From Candidatus Zemynaea palustris (GTDB lineage: Bacteria > Vulcanimicrobiota > Vulcanimicrobiia > Vulcanimicrobiales > Vulcanimicrobiaceae): a stretch of DNA of 64,000 nt. The translations under genes were made by a program, and so were the position numbers. Below the pieces are notes generated by a model, which saw only the letters and a list, made by a program, of their open reading frames with translations, was not told where the DNA came from and did not search any database. The first letter of the stretch is position 1, and each line of letters opens with the position of its first letter. Of this stretch, positions 39,501-47,955 are shown piece by piece. The stretch lies in assembly GCA_003134695.1 (NCBI GenBank), contig PLCB01000024.1, positions 19,486-83,485 on the forward strand. The letters are read 5' to 3'.

Positions 39501-39766
39501 CGATCGAACTCTTTGGGATGGCGCGAGAACTGGTCGGCGCGCCGAGCGTGCGCCTCGACGTTGACGAGCCCGTGCCGCTGCGCTCGGTCCTCGAAGAGTT
39601 GGCCGCGCAGTATCCGCAGCTCGTGGGCCAAGTGCTCGCTCCGTTGACGCATGCGCCGCTCGATCCGAACGTGGTGCTGCTCGACGGACGCCGCGCGCAT
39701 GGTCTCGACGAGCCGGTCAGCGACGCGGATCGCCCGTGCTTGCTCTTCCTGCCGAGCGGCGGCTAA
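39497..39766 (+). CDS. MoaD/ThiS-family sulfur carrier
   Basis: 89 residues ending in the required Gly-Gly (LFLPSGG). MTIELFGMARELVGAPSVRLDV and LDPNVVLLDGRRAHGLDEPVSDADRPCLLFLPSGG are typical of MoaD. The C-terminal Gly is adenylylated and thiocarboxylated to give sulfur for the dithiolene. Its ATG overlaps the stop of the fusion gene. Placement before an AOR-type enzyme supports a tungsto/molybdopterin role rather than thiamine synthesis. Confidence 0.92.
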   Translation: MTIELFGMARELVGAPSVRLDVDEPVPLRSVLEELAAQYPQLVGQVLAPLTHAPLDPNVVLLDGRRAHGLDEPVSDADRPCLLFLPSGG

Positions 39767-39794
39767 CGCGCGCACGGCGAAGGTCCTCCGGGTT

Positions 39795-41573
39795 GTGCGC
39801 CTGATTCCACGACTCGCCCCTGCGGCCTGTGCCGAACTCCTCTCGGTCGATTTGACGAGCGAGCGGGTCGAGCGCGCACCCTATCCGCTAACCGCGGCGC
39901 GGCTCGGCGGCGTGAGCGTGGCGGTCGAACTCCTGGCGAGCGCGATCGGCGGACCGCTCGATCCGCTCTCGCCGGAAAATCCTCTGGTGTTCGCGCCGGG
40001 CCCGTTTGCCGGCACCGCGGTTCCGGCGGCGACCAAACATGCCGTCGCGACGATTTCGCCGCTCACCGGCCGGCTTACCGATGGGTTGTCGTCGAGCCAC
40101 TGGTCCGGAGCGTTACGACGGCTCGGCCTCAGCGCGCTGATCGTTCAGGGTGCGCGTGCGAATTGGACGGTCCTCGCGATCGACGATACGGGCGTTCGTT
40201 TTCTCGACGGCACGGCGCTGCTTGGGCTCTCGCCCGCGCAGACGACGCAACGGCTGCGCGAGATGCTCGGCGGACGGCACTGGCGCGTCGCCGCCATCGG
40301 GCCGGCCGGCGAAAGCGGCGTGCGCTTCGCGACGATCGACAACGATGGGCGACAAGCCGGGCGCGGCGGCGCGGGCGCGGTGATGGGTTCGAAACGGCTC
40401 AAAGCGATCGCGCTCGCGAGCGGCACGGACTCGGCATTCGAAATCGCCGATCCCGAACGCGTGCAAACGATTTCACGTGCGTTACGCGAACGCGCGCTCG
40501 GTCCGGATACGGCGAAGTATCGCGTGCTGGGAACCGGCGCGAACCTGCGCGTGCTGCAGCGCATGGGGATGTTGCCGACACGCAACTTTTCAAGCGCCTC
40601 ATTTGAGGGCGCCGAACGCGTCACGCCGGAGCGAGCGCGCGAGGAACCCGAGGCGTATCTCGAACGGCGCAGCGGCTGCGCGAATTGCCCGGTGCAATGC
40701 GAGCACATGTACGTCCGGCGCACGCGCGATCGGAAGGCGGCGTCGGCGAGCGAATACGAGTCGGTCTGGGCGTTCGGACCGAACTGCGGCGTCGACGATC
40801 TGGATGCGGTTCTGGATGCGGTCGGACGCTGCGACGCCTACGGGCTCGACACGATCTCGGCCGGCGGGACGATCGCGTTCGCGATGGAGTGCGCGGCGCG
40901 CGGACTGATCGATGTCGATGCTTTCGGAACGCCGCTGCGCTTCGGCAACGCCGCCGTCCTGGCGCCGGCGATCGACGCGATCGCGTGCGGTGAAGGCCTG
41001 GGTGCGACCCTCGGCCTCGGCGTTCGCGCGGCTGCGGAAGCGATCGGCGGCGGCGCCGAAGTGCTCGCGTTGCACGTCAAAGGCTTGGAGTTGCCGGGCT
41101 ACGAGCCGCGCGCGCTGCCGACGTATGCGCTCGCGCTGGCAGTTTGCACGCGCGGCGCGTGCCATAATCGTGCGGCCGCCTACGACGTCGATCTTCGCAA
41201 CCCGGGCCAGGTCTTGCCCGACGAAGCTCGCGCAGCGGCGGTCATCGACGCCGAAGACACGGCGATCGCTTGGGACGCGCTCGTGCTCTGCAAGTTCACG
41301 CGGCATTGTTTCGACGATTTCTGGAGCGAGGGTGCGACGCTCTGGTCGGCCGTGACGGGCGAGCCGCTCGATCCGGCGGGTCTGCGCGACGTGGCGCGCC
41401 GCACGTGGCAGCGAAAGCGCGCGCTCAACGAAAAACTCGGCTGGACACCGGCCGAAGACGTGCTGCCGGTGCGACTCGGCGAACCGCTCCGTGAGGGGCC
41501 ATACGCCGGCGCACGCATCGATTCGGCCTCGCTCGAACGGCAGCGCTGGATCTACGAGACCTTGCGCTCGTGA
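39795..41573 (+). CDS. Aldehyde:ferredoxin oxidoreductase family enzyme
   Basis: 592 residues from a GTG at 39795. The N-terminal domain starts ELLSVDLTSERVERAPYP and has the family's GRLTDGLSSSHWSGALRRLGLSALIVQG and GRGGAGAVMGSKRLKAI. The iron-sulfur ligands are in SGCANCPVQCEHM and a later Cys (CKFTRHC). YESVWAFGPNCGVDDLDAVL and YGLDTISAGGTIAFAMECAARGLID are conserved AOR segments. AOR enzymes use a tungsten bis-pterin and one 4Fe-4S cluster to oxidise aldehydes or related substrates. The substrate is unknown. Genes for its cofactor (moeA, moeA-PBP, moaD) lie directly upstream. Confidence 0.92.
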   Translation: MRLIPRLAPAACAELLSVDLTSERVERAPYPLTAARLGGVSVAVELLASAIGGPLDPLSPENPLVFAPGPFAGTAVPAATKHAVATISPLTGRLTDGLSSSHWSGALRRLGLSALIVQGARANWTVLAIDDTGVRFLDGTALLGLSPAQTTQRLREMLGGRHWRVAAIGPAGESGVRFATIDNDGRQAGRGGAGAVMGSKRLKAIALASGTDSAFEIADPERVQTISRALRERALGPDTAKYRVLGTGANLRVLQRMGMLPTRNFSSASFEGAERVTPERAREEPEAYLERRSGCANCPVQCEHMYVRRTRDRKAASASEYESVWAFGPNCGVDDLDAVLDAVGRCDAYGLDTISAGGTIAFAMECAARGLIDVDAFGTPLRFGNAAVLAPAIDAIACGEGLGATLGLGVRAAAEAIGGGAEVLALHVKGLELPGYEPRALPTYALALAVCTRGACHNRAAAYDVDLRNPGQVLPDEARAAAVIDAEDTAIAWDALVLCKFTRHCFDDFWSEGATLWSAVTGEPLDPAGLRDVARRTWQRKRALNEKLGWTPAEDVLPVRLGEPLREGPYAGARIDSASLERQRWIYETLRS

Positions 41574-42733
41574 ATCGCGCCGCGTTCCTCGCGGCGGCAT
41601 CGTCGCTCCCGCTTGCGACGATCGGGCCGTCTCGCGCCGCGGTTTCCGGCATCAAGATCGGTACGCTTGACCCGGGTCCGCTCGACGCGATCACCGACAT
41701 CGCCGGCATCATGGTGGGTCACGTCACCAAGATCGAGGGCGATTCCGGGCCGCTCGTCCCCGGGAAAGGTCCCGTGCGCACGGGCGTGACCGTCGTCATT
41801 CCGAACAGCGAGATTTGGATGCGCCGCGTCGCGGCCGCGACCTACGACCTCAACGGCAACGGTGAGATGAGCGGTGCGCACTGGGTCGACGAAGCCGGTT
41901 TCCTCGAGACGCCGATCGCGCTTACCAACACGCTCGATGTCGGGCGCGTCGACGACGGGGTGATCGATTGGATGATCGGGCGTTGGCCGAACATCGGCGT
42001 CCGCGACGACGTCCCGCTGCCGGTCGTTGCGGAGTGCGACGACCAGGGACTGAGCGATATCCAGGGCCGGCACGTCACCGCGCAAGACGCTGCCCGCGCG
42101 CTGCAATCGGCTGCGGCCGGCGCGTTCTCGCGGGGCAACGTCGGCGCCGGGACGGGGATGCGCGCGTTCGGCTTCAAGGCCGGCATCGGAACCGCGTCGC
42201 GGCGCACGGCGAAAGGCGATTTGGTCGGGATTCTGGTCAACGCGAACACCGGCTCGCGCGCCGAACTCACGATCGCCGGCGTCCCAGTCGGGCGGATCTT
42301 ACAGAACGACTATAAACCGGTCTTTCCGCCGCGCGCGTCGTTTCTCGAACGCGGACGCGCCGCCGACGGAAGCGTGATCGTCGTCATCGCGACCGATGCG
42401 CCGTTGCTCTCGCGCCAGCTGCGCGAGCTCGCGAAGCGCGCGGTCCTCGGACTCGGGCGCACCGGCGCTACCTCGCACGTCTCGAGCGGCGACCTCTTGA
42501 TCGCCTTCAGCACGACGCGCCTGTATCCGCGTGACGGAGATCCGCCGGCGCTTGCCGAGATCGAAGATACCGATCGGCTCGACGCCCTGTTCGCGGCGAC
42601 CGCCGAAGCGACCGAAGCCGCGATCGTCGACGCGCTGCTCTCGGCGCGCACGATGTCGGGCGCGCGCGGGATCACGCTCTACGCGCTGCCCGAAGAACGC
42701 CTTCGCGCGCTGCTGGCTGCCGCCGGTCGCTGA
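41570..42733 (+). CDS. Exported P1 family peptidase (DmpA-like)
   Basis: 387 residues from a GTG overlapping the AOR stop. It begins with a signal-like segment (MNRAAFLAAASSLPLATIGPSRAA). DIAGIMVGHVTKIEGD, GVTVVIPN, GNVGAGTGMRAFGFKAGIGTASRR and DGSVIVVIATDAPLLSRQL are P1 hallmarks; the Ser after Gly in the last is the predicted self-processing nucleophile. Its family members release N-terminal residues, often D- or beta-amino acids. Position at the end of the AOR operon is unexplained. Confidence 0.9.
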   Translation: MNRAAFLAAASSLPLATIGPSRAAVSGIKIGTLDPGPLDAITDIAGIMVGHVTKIEGDSGPLVPGKGPVRTGVTVVIPNSEIWMRRVAAATYDLNGNGEMSGAHWVDEAGFLETPIALTNTLDVGRVDDGVIDWMIGRWPNIGVRDDVPLPVVAECDDQGLSDIQGRHVTAQDAARALQSAAAGAFSRGNVGAGTGMRAFGFKAGIGTASRRTAKGDLVGILVNANTGSRAELTIAGVPVGRILQNDYKPVFPPRASFLERGRAADGSVIVVIATDAPLLSRQLRELAKRAVLGLGRTGATSHVSSGDLLIAFSTTRLYPRDGDPPALAEIEDTDRLDALFAATAEATEAAIVDALLSARTMSGARGITLYALPEERLRALLAAAGR

Positions 42734-42745
42734 AGTACCGCCCTT

Positions 42746-44116
42746 TCAGGCGATGCGAAGCGATGTCGAGGCCCGGCGATCTTTGCGCCGGCGTGGGCTG
42801 CGACGCTGTTCCTCACCCACGAAGGTGGCTTCCGGCCGCACCGGTTCGCGCGCGGTTTCCCCGAGGTAGTCGGGGATGACGAAGAGCGGTTCGAGCGGGA
42901 CGATCGCGTCGATCGAGTCGTCGCCGACCGTGAGGTGGCACATCGCTTGGTCGCGGCTCATGCCGAAGAGGAGGCTCGGACTGATCGCGCCGGGCGAGTG
43001 GTGCGTCGCGCGATCCAGCAGCGCGAGCGTCTCCTGGTCGTCGGTCTTGAAGAAGATCTTTTGGGTGAAGTTTTGCAGCGCGGCATCGACGTGATGTCGC
43101 GGTAGCGCCGAATAGAGCGACGACACGCCGTGCGCCGTCGCCAGCACCATGCAGCCGGCGGAGCGGACGATGCCGAACGACTGGATGTCGGATTCCGAGA
43201 TGCAGAGCTGATATTCGTCGAGGGCAAACACGACCGGGCGCGTTTGGTCGAGTGCGGGGTTCGCGCGGCGCCGCTCCATCGTCGTGAAGAAGCGACGTTT
43301 GGCCATCGTGTAGAGTACTTGAGCTGCGCTGTCGTATTCGGCGCGGGGAATGTGTAAGACGATGACCTTGCCGTCGAAGACGGACTCGATCCCGACGAGA
43401 TCGCGCTGATGTGTGAAGGTTTTCGCGATCCTCGCGTCGCGCAGCGGCTCGAGCAGCTGCGAGATCGCGAACTGCACGGTCCGGCGCGTCTCCGCCGTGA
43501 ATTGGAACCAACGCGCGTCCTCGTAGTTGATCGCTTCGTCGATGGTCCAGGCTTCTTCGCTGTTTGGGAGCATCGCGCGGCGATGCTCCGCGGCGTGGAC
43601 TCTGACCGTCGCGGCGTACTGCTCGTCGAAGCAGTACGAACTGAGATGCTCGAACGTATAGTATTGCCGCCCGGTCCCGAGCAGCATGCGGAGGACGTTC
43701 TTGAGCCGCGTGACGGCACCGTCGAGTGCCTGCAAGTCGGCGTCGGCGACCCGGCCAAGCGCATCGCGGAAGTACATCGCGTCGACGTCGGGGCTGCCGC
43801 TCAGGAGGTCGAGCCCGACCTCGGAGCCGGGCTGAATCACCAGGGCCTCGCGGCCGGCCTGGCGCGCGATCTCGACGACTTCGGCAACGACTTCGGGCTT
43901 CGGCGCGAGGATGAACGCACCGGCATCGAGCCCGCCTAGCATCTGAGCGAGGATCGGATTGAACGCCCGAGTCGTCTTGCCGGCTCCGGACGACCCGAGA
44001 ATGAGCGTGTGACGGGTGAGGTCGTTGAAGGAGAGGGCGGCGCGAGCCGTACCGTCACCGAGCACGACCGAACGGTCGCGTGGGGCCAAACGGGCAGTCG
44101 AAGTGCGTCCTTGCAT
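42746..44116 (-). CDS. Orphan VirD4/TraD/TraG-type ATPase
   Basis: 456 residues. The P-loop is LILGSSGAGKTTRAF (residues ~39-52) with RAFNPILAQML and DAGAFILAPKPEVVAEVVEI after it; Walker B is RPVVFALDEYQLC (~293-305). The order and spacing resemble type IV coupling proteins and related DNA-translocase-like ATPases. I see no N-terminal transmembrane anchor, unlike most coupling proteins. A relaxase or other type IV secretion genes are absent from the window. It lies immediately downstream of the peptide-modification locus, same strand, with a 109-bp gap, so it may belong to it or be a relic of mobile DNA. Confidence 0.8.
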   Translation of the reverse strand: MQGRTSTARLAPRDRSVVLGDGTARAALSFNDLTRHTLILGSSGAGKTTRAFNPILAQMLGGLDAGAFILAPKPEVVAEVVEIARQAGREALVIQPGSEVGLDLLSGSPDVDAMYFRDALGRVADADLQALDGAVTRLKNVLRMLLGTGRQYYTFEHLSSYCFDEQYAATVRVHAAEHRRAMLPNSEEAWTIDEAINYEDARWFQFTAETRRTVQFAISQLLEPLRDARIAKTFTHQRDLVGIESVFDGKVIVLHIPRAEYDSAAQVLYTMAKRRFFTTMERRRANPALDQTRPVVFALDEYQLCISESDIQSFGIVRSAGCMVLATAHGVSSLYSALPRHHVDAALQNFTQKIFFKTDDQETLALLDRATHHSPGAISPSLLFGMSRDQAMCHLTVGDDSIDAIVPLEPLFVIPDYLGETAREPVRPEATFVGEEQRRSPRRRKDRRASTSLRIA

Positions 44117-44225
44117 GCTCTAAGGCTATCGCGTTCGGTCCGCGGGTCGTAGGGCCGAAAGGCTCAGCCGCCTTCAGAAAGTGCCCAAGGTCTTAGGGGG
44201 AGCCGCGGGACTTTCGACCTACGTT

Positions 44226-44483
44226 TTAGGCTCGGAGCAAGCCGAGGTTCGTGAAGTCCGCGATGATCGAATCGACGTCGGGGCGGGCGCGTTCGGTGTC
44301 CACCAGGAATGCGTTCGCGACGCCGACCGCGATCTCAGGGACCGTGCGCGTCCCGTCGCAGAGTTCCAACACCTTGCCGGCCGTCGAATTGAGCACGTGC
44401 ACCTTCCCGTTGCCGGGATCGTGGACGAGCGTCTCGTCGCCGGCGACCGAAATCTCGAGGCCGGGAACCTGTCGCGGTTTCAT
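44226..44483 (-). CDS. PqqD-like RiPP recognition protein
   Basis: 85 residues from the ATG at 44483. KPRQVPGLEISVAGDETLVHDPGNGKVHVLNSTAGKVLELCDGTRTVPEIA is the PqqD fold: a beta hairpin, then the N-x-T-x-x-x-v-l-l-DG motif and a winged helix. PqqD-like domains bind the leader of precursor peptides and present them to enzymes. It ends with TNLGLLRA. It is 11 bp after the ABC permease and last in the exporter operon, as expected for a RiPP chaperone. Confidence 0.85.
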   Translation of the reverse strand: MKPRQVPGLEISVAGDETLVHDPGNGKVHVLNSTAGKVLELCDGTRTVPEIAVGVANAFLVDTERARPDVDSIIADFTNLGLLRA

Positions 44484-44493
44484 TGCGATGTGA

Positions 44494-45303
44494 TCAGTAA
44501 TCTCCAAGCGTACCGTCCACCTTTGCGCGGCGCACTGCGCGGCTGAAAGCGTAGAGCGAGATCGGCCCCAGGACGACCGTGAGGACGGCCAACCAGAGCG
44601 CGTCCGGTCCGAGTTCGAAGATGCCGGCACCGGCCACCGCGCCACGGATACCGTTGAGCGAGTGCGTGATCGGCAGCGTCCATGAGATCAGTTGCAGCCA
44701 GTGCGGCAGCCGGTCGACCGGAAAGAGCACGCCGCCGAGCAGCGCGCCGAGACCGCCGAAGAGCATCGCCGTCGGCGCCTCTTGTTTGAAGGTCATGATG
44801 CTCGCCGCGCTCAGAACGCCGATCGGCGACATCGCGAGCATCGTGAGCGCGAGGAAGATCGCGGCGGTGATGAGGTTGACGTGGTTGAGCTGCAACCCGA
44901 GGCCGAGGGCGATGGCGAGGAAGAACGCGATCTGCACGAGCGTCAATGCGAACGCCCAGAGTCCCGACGACAAGATCAAGAGCGGCAGGCTCGTCGGCGT
45001 CGCCATCAGGACCTCTAGCGTCCCGACCATCTGCGCGCCGCGCATGGCTTGCTGGAAACTGTGAATCGAGACGTTCTGGAAGCGCACGAACGCCAGGTTG
45101 ATCGCAACGTAATCAAAGTAGGTGGCCGGATGTCCGACGATGCCGTACGCCTTCGACGGTCCGACCAGCTTCGCGATGAAGAAGAAGGTCACGACCTGGC
45201 CCACGATGCTGAGCCAGCTGCCCCAGAAGTTGACCGGATACGCAAGCGCGATGCGCGCGTCGCGCATGAAGATCGCGCGCGACTTGTCGAGCGCGCTATT
45301 CAT
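44494..45303 (-). CDS. ABC-2 type transporter permease
   Basis: 269 residues with about six transmembrane segments. It begins with a cytosolic helix (NSALDKSRAIFMRDARIALAYPVNFWGSW) and includes a central hydrophobic set (ILSSGLWAFALTLVQIAFFLAIALGLGLQ). The region GLGALLGGVLFPVDRLPHWLQLISWTLPITHSLNGIRGAV is typical of ABC-2 exporters. It overlaps the ATPase gene by 8 bp. Likely exports the modified peptide. Confidence 0.9.
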   Translation of the reverse strand: MNSALDKSRAIFMRDARIALAYPVNFWGSWLSIVGQVVTFFFIAKLVGPSKAYGIVGHPATYFDYVAINLAFVRFQNVSIHSFQQAMRGAQMVGTLEVLMATPTSLPLLILSSGLWAFALTLVQIAFFLAIALGLGLQLNHVNLITAAIFLALTMLAMSPIGVLSAASIMTFKQEAPTAMLFGGLGALLGGVLFPVDRLPHWLQLISWTLPITHSLNGIRGAVAGAGIFELGPDALWLAVLTVVLGPISLYAFSRAVRRAKVDGTLGDY

Positions 45304-46309
45304 TGCGCGCTCCCGCCGTCGCAGCGCGGAAGACCTCGAACGGCTCCTCGTCGAGTTGCCGGAAAGCGCGAATGGTGACGCCGTTACCCCCCAGCACGCC
45401 GAGCAGCGACGTCAGATTCCGTTCGCGCAGCTCGAGGTCGACGATCAAACCCGGTTCGCCGTCCATCATCTCGACCGAACCGACGCCGTCGACGCAGCGA
45501 AGCCGCTCGAGCAGGCCGTCGTCGAAACGGTCGAGCGAGATCGCGTAACGGCGCCGATCGGCGAAGCGGCTGCCGAGTTCGAGCGGCGTTCCTTGCGCGA
45601 CGATGCGTCCGTCGGAGAGGATGACGACCGTGTCACATATCGACCAAGCCTCGGCTAAGACGTTGGTGCTAGCGACGACCGTCTTCCCCAGTTCGCGCGC
45701 CAAACGGTCGCGCATCAGCGTGCGAATCGCTTCGGTGTGGACCGGATCGACCGCGCGCGTCGGTTCGTCGAAGAAGAGCACTTCGGGGTCGGCCAGCATC
45801 GCCCGGGCCACGGCGAGCCGTTGGCGCATCCCGGTCGAATATGTCCGCACCTCCACGTCGAGGACGCGCGCGATGTCGACGGTCTTCGCAACCTCGATGA
45901 CGCGCGCCGCGACGATTCTGCGCGGCAGCCCGGCGAGGATCGCAAAGAATTCCAGATTGGCCCGCGCCGTCAGACGGTAGTAAAACGCGCGTTCTTCGCT
46001 CGTGCAGAGCCCGATGCGGCGTTTGACCTCCATCGGCTGGGCCACCGCGTCGACGCCGTCGACGAAGATCTCGCCGCGATCCGGCAGCAAGAGCGTCGAC
46101 ATCAGCTTCAGCAAGGTCGTCTTGCCGGCGCCGTTGGGCCCGAGCAAGCCGAAGACGCTGCCGCGCGGGATCGTCAGGTCGATATCGTCGAGGACGACCC
46201 GGCGCTCGCGCCGGCGACCGAAGCGCCGCAGCCATTCACTCATTCGATACGTGCGCGGAAACGACTTGGTGACGCCGCGCAGTTCGACGATCGGGGAGAC
46301 GGCGTTCAC
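45296..46309 (-). CDS. ABC transporter ATP-binding protein
   Basis: 337 residues from the GTG at 46309, which overlaps the stop of the upstream gene (GTGA). Walker A is GLLGPNGAGKTTLLKLMS, the signature is TYSTGMRQRLAVARAMLADP and Walker B is VLFFDEPTRAVDP. A C-terminal ~80-residue extension (RRYAISLDRFDDGLLERLRCVDGVGSVEMMDGEPGL) is of the kind seen in drug or peptide exporter ATPases. No C39 peptidase domain is present, so leader removal is done by something else. Confidence 0.93.
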   Translation of the reverse strand: MNAVSPIVELRGVTKSFPRTYRMSEWLRRFGRRRERRVVLDDIDLTIPRGSVFGLLGPNGAGKTTLLKLMSTLLLPDRGEIFVDGVDAVAQPMEVKRRIGLCTSEERAFYYRLTARANLEFFAILAGLPRRIVAARVIEVAKTVDIARVLDVEVRTYSTGMRQRLAVARAMLADPEVLFFDEPTRAVDPVHTEAIRTLMRDRLARELGKTVVASTNVLAEAWSICDTVVILSDGRIVAQGTPLELGSRFADRRRYAISLDRFDDGLLERLRCVDGVGSVEMMDGEPGLIVDLELRERNLTSLLGVLGGNGVTIRAFRQLDEEPFEVFRAATAGARNE

Positions 46310-47847
46310 GGTCCTTGCATTCGCGCCGCGTAGAAGAGCGCGAGCGGCGTCAGGGCGAGCCTGCCGGCGATCTGGCGGAGCGACGGGCGGTCGAGCGTCA
46401 AGATGCGCTTGGCCAATTCGTTCCAACCCTCGGCTGCGAACCAGGCTTCGACGCCGACGGTCCGCGCGCCGAGGAGTCGCGGCATGTCGTCGCGGCGCCC
46501 GGTCCAGCGGAGATACGCATCGCTCCGAGCGTCGACGTTCCATTCGAGGCCCGCCATCTGCGCGGCCAGCGCGAGGCTTGCGTTCAAGCGGACGGGATCG
46601 ATCGGCTCGGTACCGGCCAAAATGCGGAGACGTTCGAGCTCGTGCGGATCCAACGCGCGCAGGGCGCGCGCGCAAAGAAACGTATCGCGTAGGCGTTCGT
46701 GACCGATGGCGTGGATCGCGCCGTGCAACGCGGTCGCAAAGGCGTCGAAGCAGCGCGCGCGGCTTTCGTTGTTTTCGACGAAGACAAGGTGCGGCTCGAG
46801 TGCCGCCCAGTCGGTCGGCAAGCCGACGAGCCCGGGCGGTGCGAGCGCGACGTGCAGTTCGACGAACGCGCCGTTACGCTTCGGCGGGTGAAGCGCCGCG
46901 AGGTGGTGATGGCTCTTGCGATAGCGAGCCTGGGCCAACTCGCTCGCGCGGAACGTGTACCCGTGGCGCTGGAGTGCGACCGCCGCCGCGTCGGCTTTAT
47001 CGGCTGGAACCAAGATGTCGATGTCGCAACTCGCGTGGTGGGCGGAGCCGTCTTCGCCGCGAAAGACGCGGGCCGCGCCTTTGAGGAGCGCGAACGGGAC
47101 GTGCGCTTCGCTCAAGAACCGAACGATCGCGCCGATCTGCGAGCGCCGCGCGATCGACGTAACGGCGTCGATGCGCGTCGCGGGTACGAGCATTCTGCGT
47201 AAGCGGTCGGCGACCGGGTCGCCGTCGAGCGCGCGGAGCGCGTCGGAGACGATGCCGGCGCAACGATGGCGCGTCGCGGTCTGCACGAAACGCACCGGTT
47301 CGACCGACGCGATCGCGGTGGCGAGCGCTGACGTGTCGTTGCGGACGATCGCCGAGAGCGCCGCGACGAGCGCCGGCTGGGTGCGCGGACGTCGCGACGG
47401 AAAACCGAATTGGAAGGCGGCCGAGAAGAGGTAGCCGAGACGGTGCAGTGCGGCGCGCAACCGGTGGCAGTGCGCGTAATATTGGCCGCGCAGCGCAAAC
47501 AGCACGCCGTCGATGCGTGGCGCCTCAGGTTGGCCGCTCGCGTAAACCGCCTGGATGGTGGCAAGGACGTCGCGGTGCGGGACGTCCTCGATGATGTGCG
47601 GCTGCGCGTCGCCGGCCGTCCGAATGCCGGCGGCTGTGACGGCGATCACACGGTGCGCGATGAGTTTGTCGATCCCGCGGAAGATGACGACATCCCCGAC
47701 TCGAGCCGCACCGGTATAGGGACCGACTCGGAGGACCATCCCCTCGCGAAAGAGCGGCGTCATGCTCGCGCCGCGCATCGCAAGGCGCGCGCCGCTGGCG
47801 GCGCTCAAACGCAAAATCTGATCGGTTCGTTCAGAACGCTCGGTCAT
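46306..47847 (-). CDS. Fusion: S26 signal-peptidase-like domain and nucleotidyltransferase
   Basis: 513 residues from the ATG at 47847 (AGGGAC upstream; a GTG at 47853 is possible). Residues ~20-105 look like an S26 signal peptidase core: MRGASMTPLF with Ser28, GDVVIFRG (51-58), AHRVIAV with His65, and TAGDAQ (77-82). The Ser/His pairing resembles the SipW/Sec11 type. There is no N-terminal membrane anchor, so it may act in the cytoplasm. Residues ~240-500 are an NTP_transf_5-like nucleotidyltransferase (FALLKGAARVF, SCDIDILVP with Asp275 and Asp277, YTFRASELAQARY). Such nucleotidyltransferases occur in lasso peptide clusters with kinases. The fusion is unusual. It lies between the second kinase gene and the exporter. 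Confidence 0.85.
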   Translation of the reverse strand: MTERSERTDQILRLSAASGARLAMRGASMTPLFREGMVLRVGPYTGAARVGDVVIFRGIDKLIAHRVIAVTAAGIRTAGDAQPHIIEDVPHRDVLATIQAVYASGQPEAPRIDGVLFALRGQYYAHCHRLRAALHRLGYLFSAAFQFGFPSRRPRTQPALVAALSAIVRNDTSALATAIASVEPVRFVQTATRHRCAGIVSDALRALDGDPVADRLRRMLVPATRIDAVTSIARRSQIGAIVRFLSEAHVPFALLKGAARVFRGEDGSAHHASCDIDILVPADKADAAAVALQRHGYTFRASELAQARYRKSHHHLAALHPPKRNGAFVELHVALAPPGLVGLPTDWAALEPHLVFVENNESRARCFDAFATALHGAIHAIGHERLRDTFLCARALRALDPHELERLRILAGTEPIDPVRLNASLALAAQMAGLEWNVDARSDAYLRWTGRRDDMPRLLGARTVGVEAWFAAEGWNELAKRILTLDRPSLRQIAGRLALTPLALFYAARMQGP

Positions 47848-47885
47848 GCGCACGTCCCTGGTATCGGCAAAGGGTCTCCGCCTCT

Positions 47886-47917
47886 ACTCTCGCACGGCGG
47901 CCGGGAACGCGGCAGAA
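47886..47917 (-). promoter_or_regulatory. Promoter-like box upstream of the S26-nucleotidyltransferase gene
   Basis: Read on the minus strand: TTCTGC (47917-47912), then after 8 bases CGGCCGCCGTGCGAGAGT (47903-47886). It matches the box before the peptide gene at 50076-50107 in 16 of 18 bases of the second part, with the same spacing to TTCT. The ATG lies 38 bases further on. Similarity of two sites at the same spacing suggests a shared promoter; which sigma factor reads it is unknown. Confidence 0.5.
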
Positions 47918-47934
47918 GCCCCGGTCGCATCGTT

Positions 47935-47952
47935 CTGGGCCATTTGGCCCAG
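47935..47952 (-). other. Perfect inverted repeat between kinase and fusion genes
   Basis: On the minus strand CTGGGCCAAATGGCCCAG, a 7-bp stem with a 4-nt loop, lies 3 bases after the first kinase stop codon. No T-run follows. It may lower read-through into the exporter operon. Confidence 0.45.
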
Positions 47953-47955
47953 CGC

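Noticed and set aside
42746-44116. Integrated conjugative element
   Set aside because: Only a coupling-type ATPase is present; no relaxase, integrase, direct repeats or other type IV secretion genes are visible.
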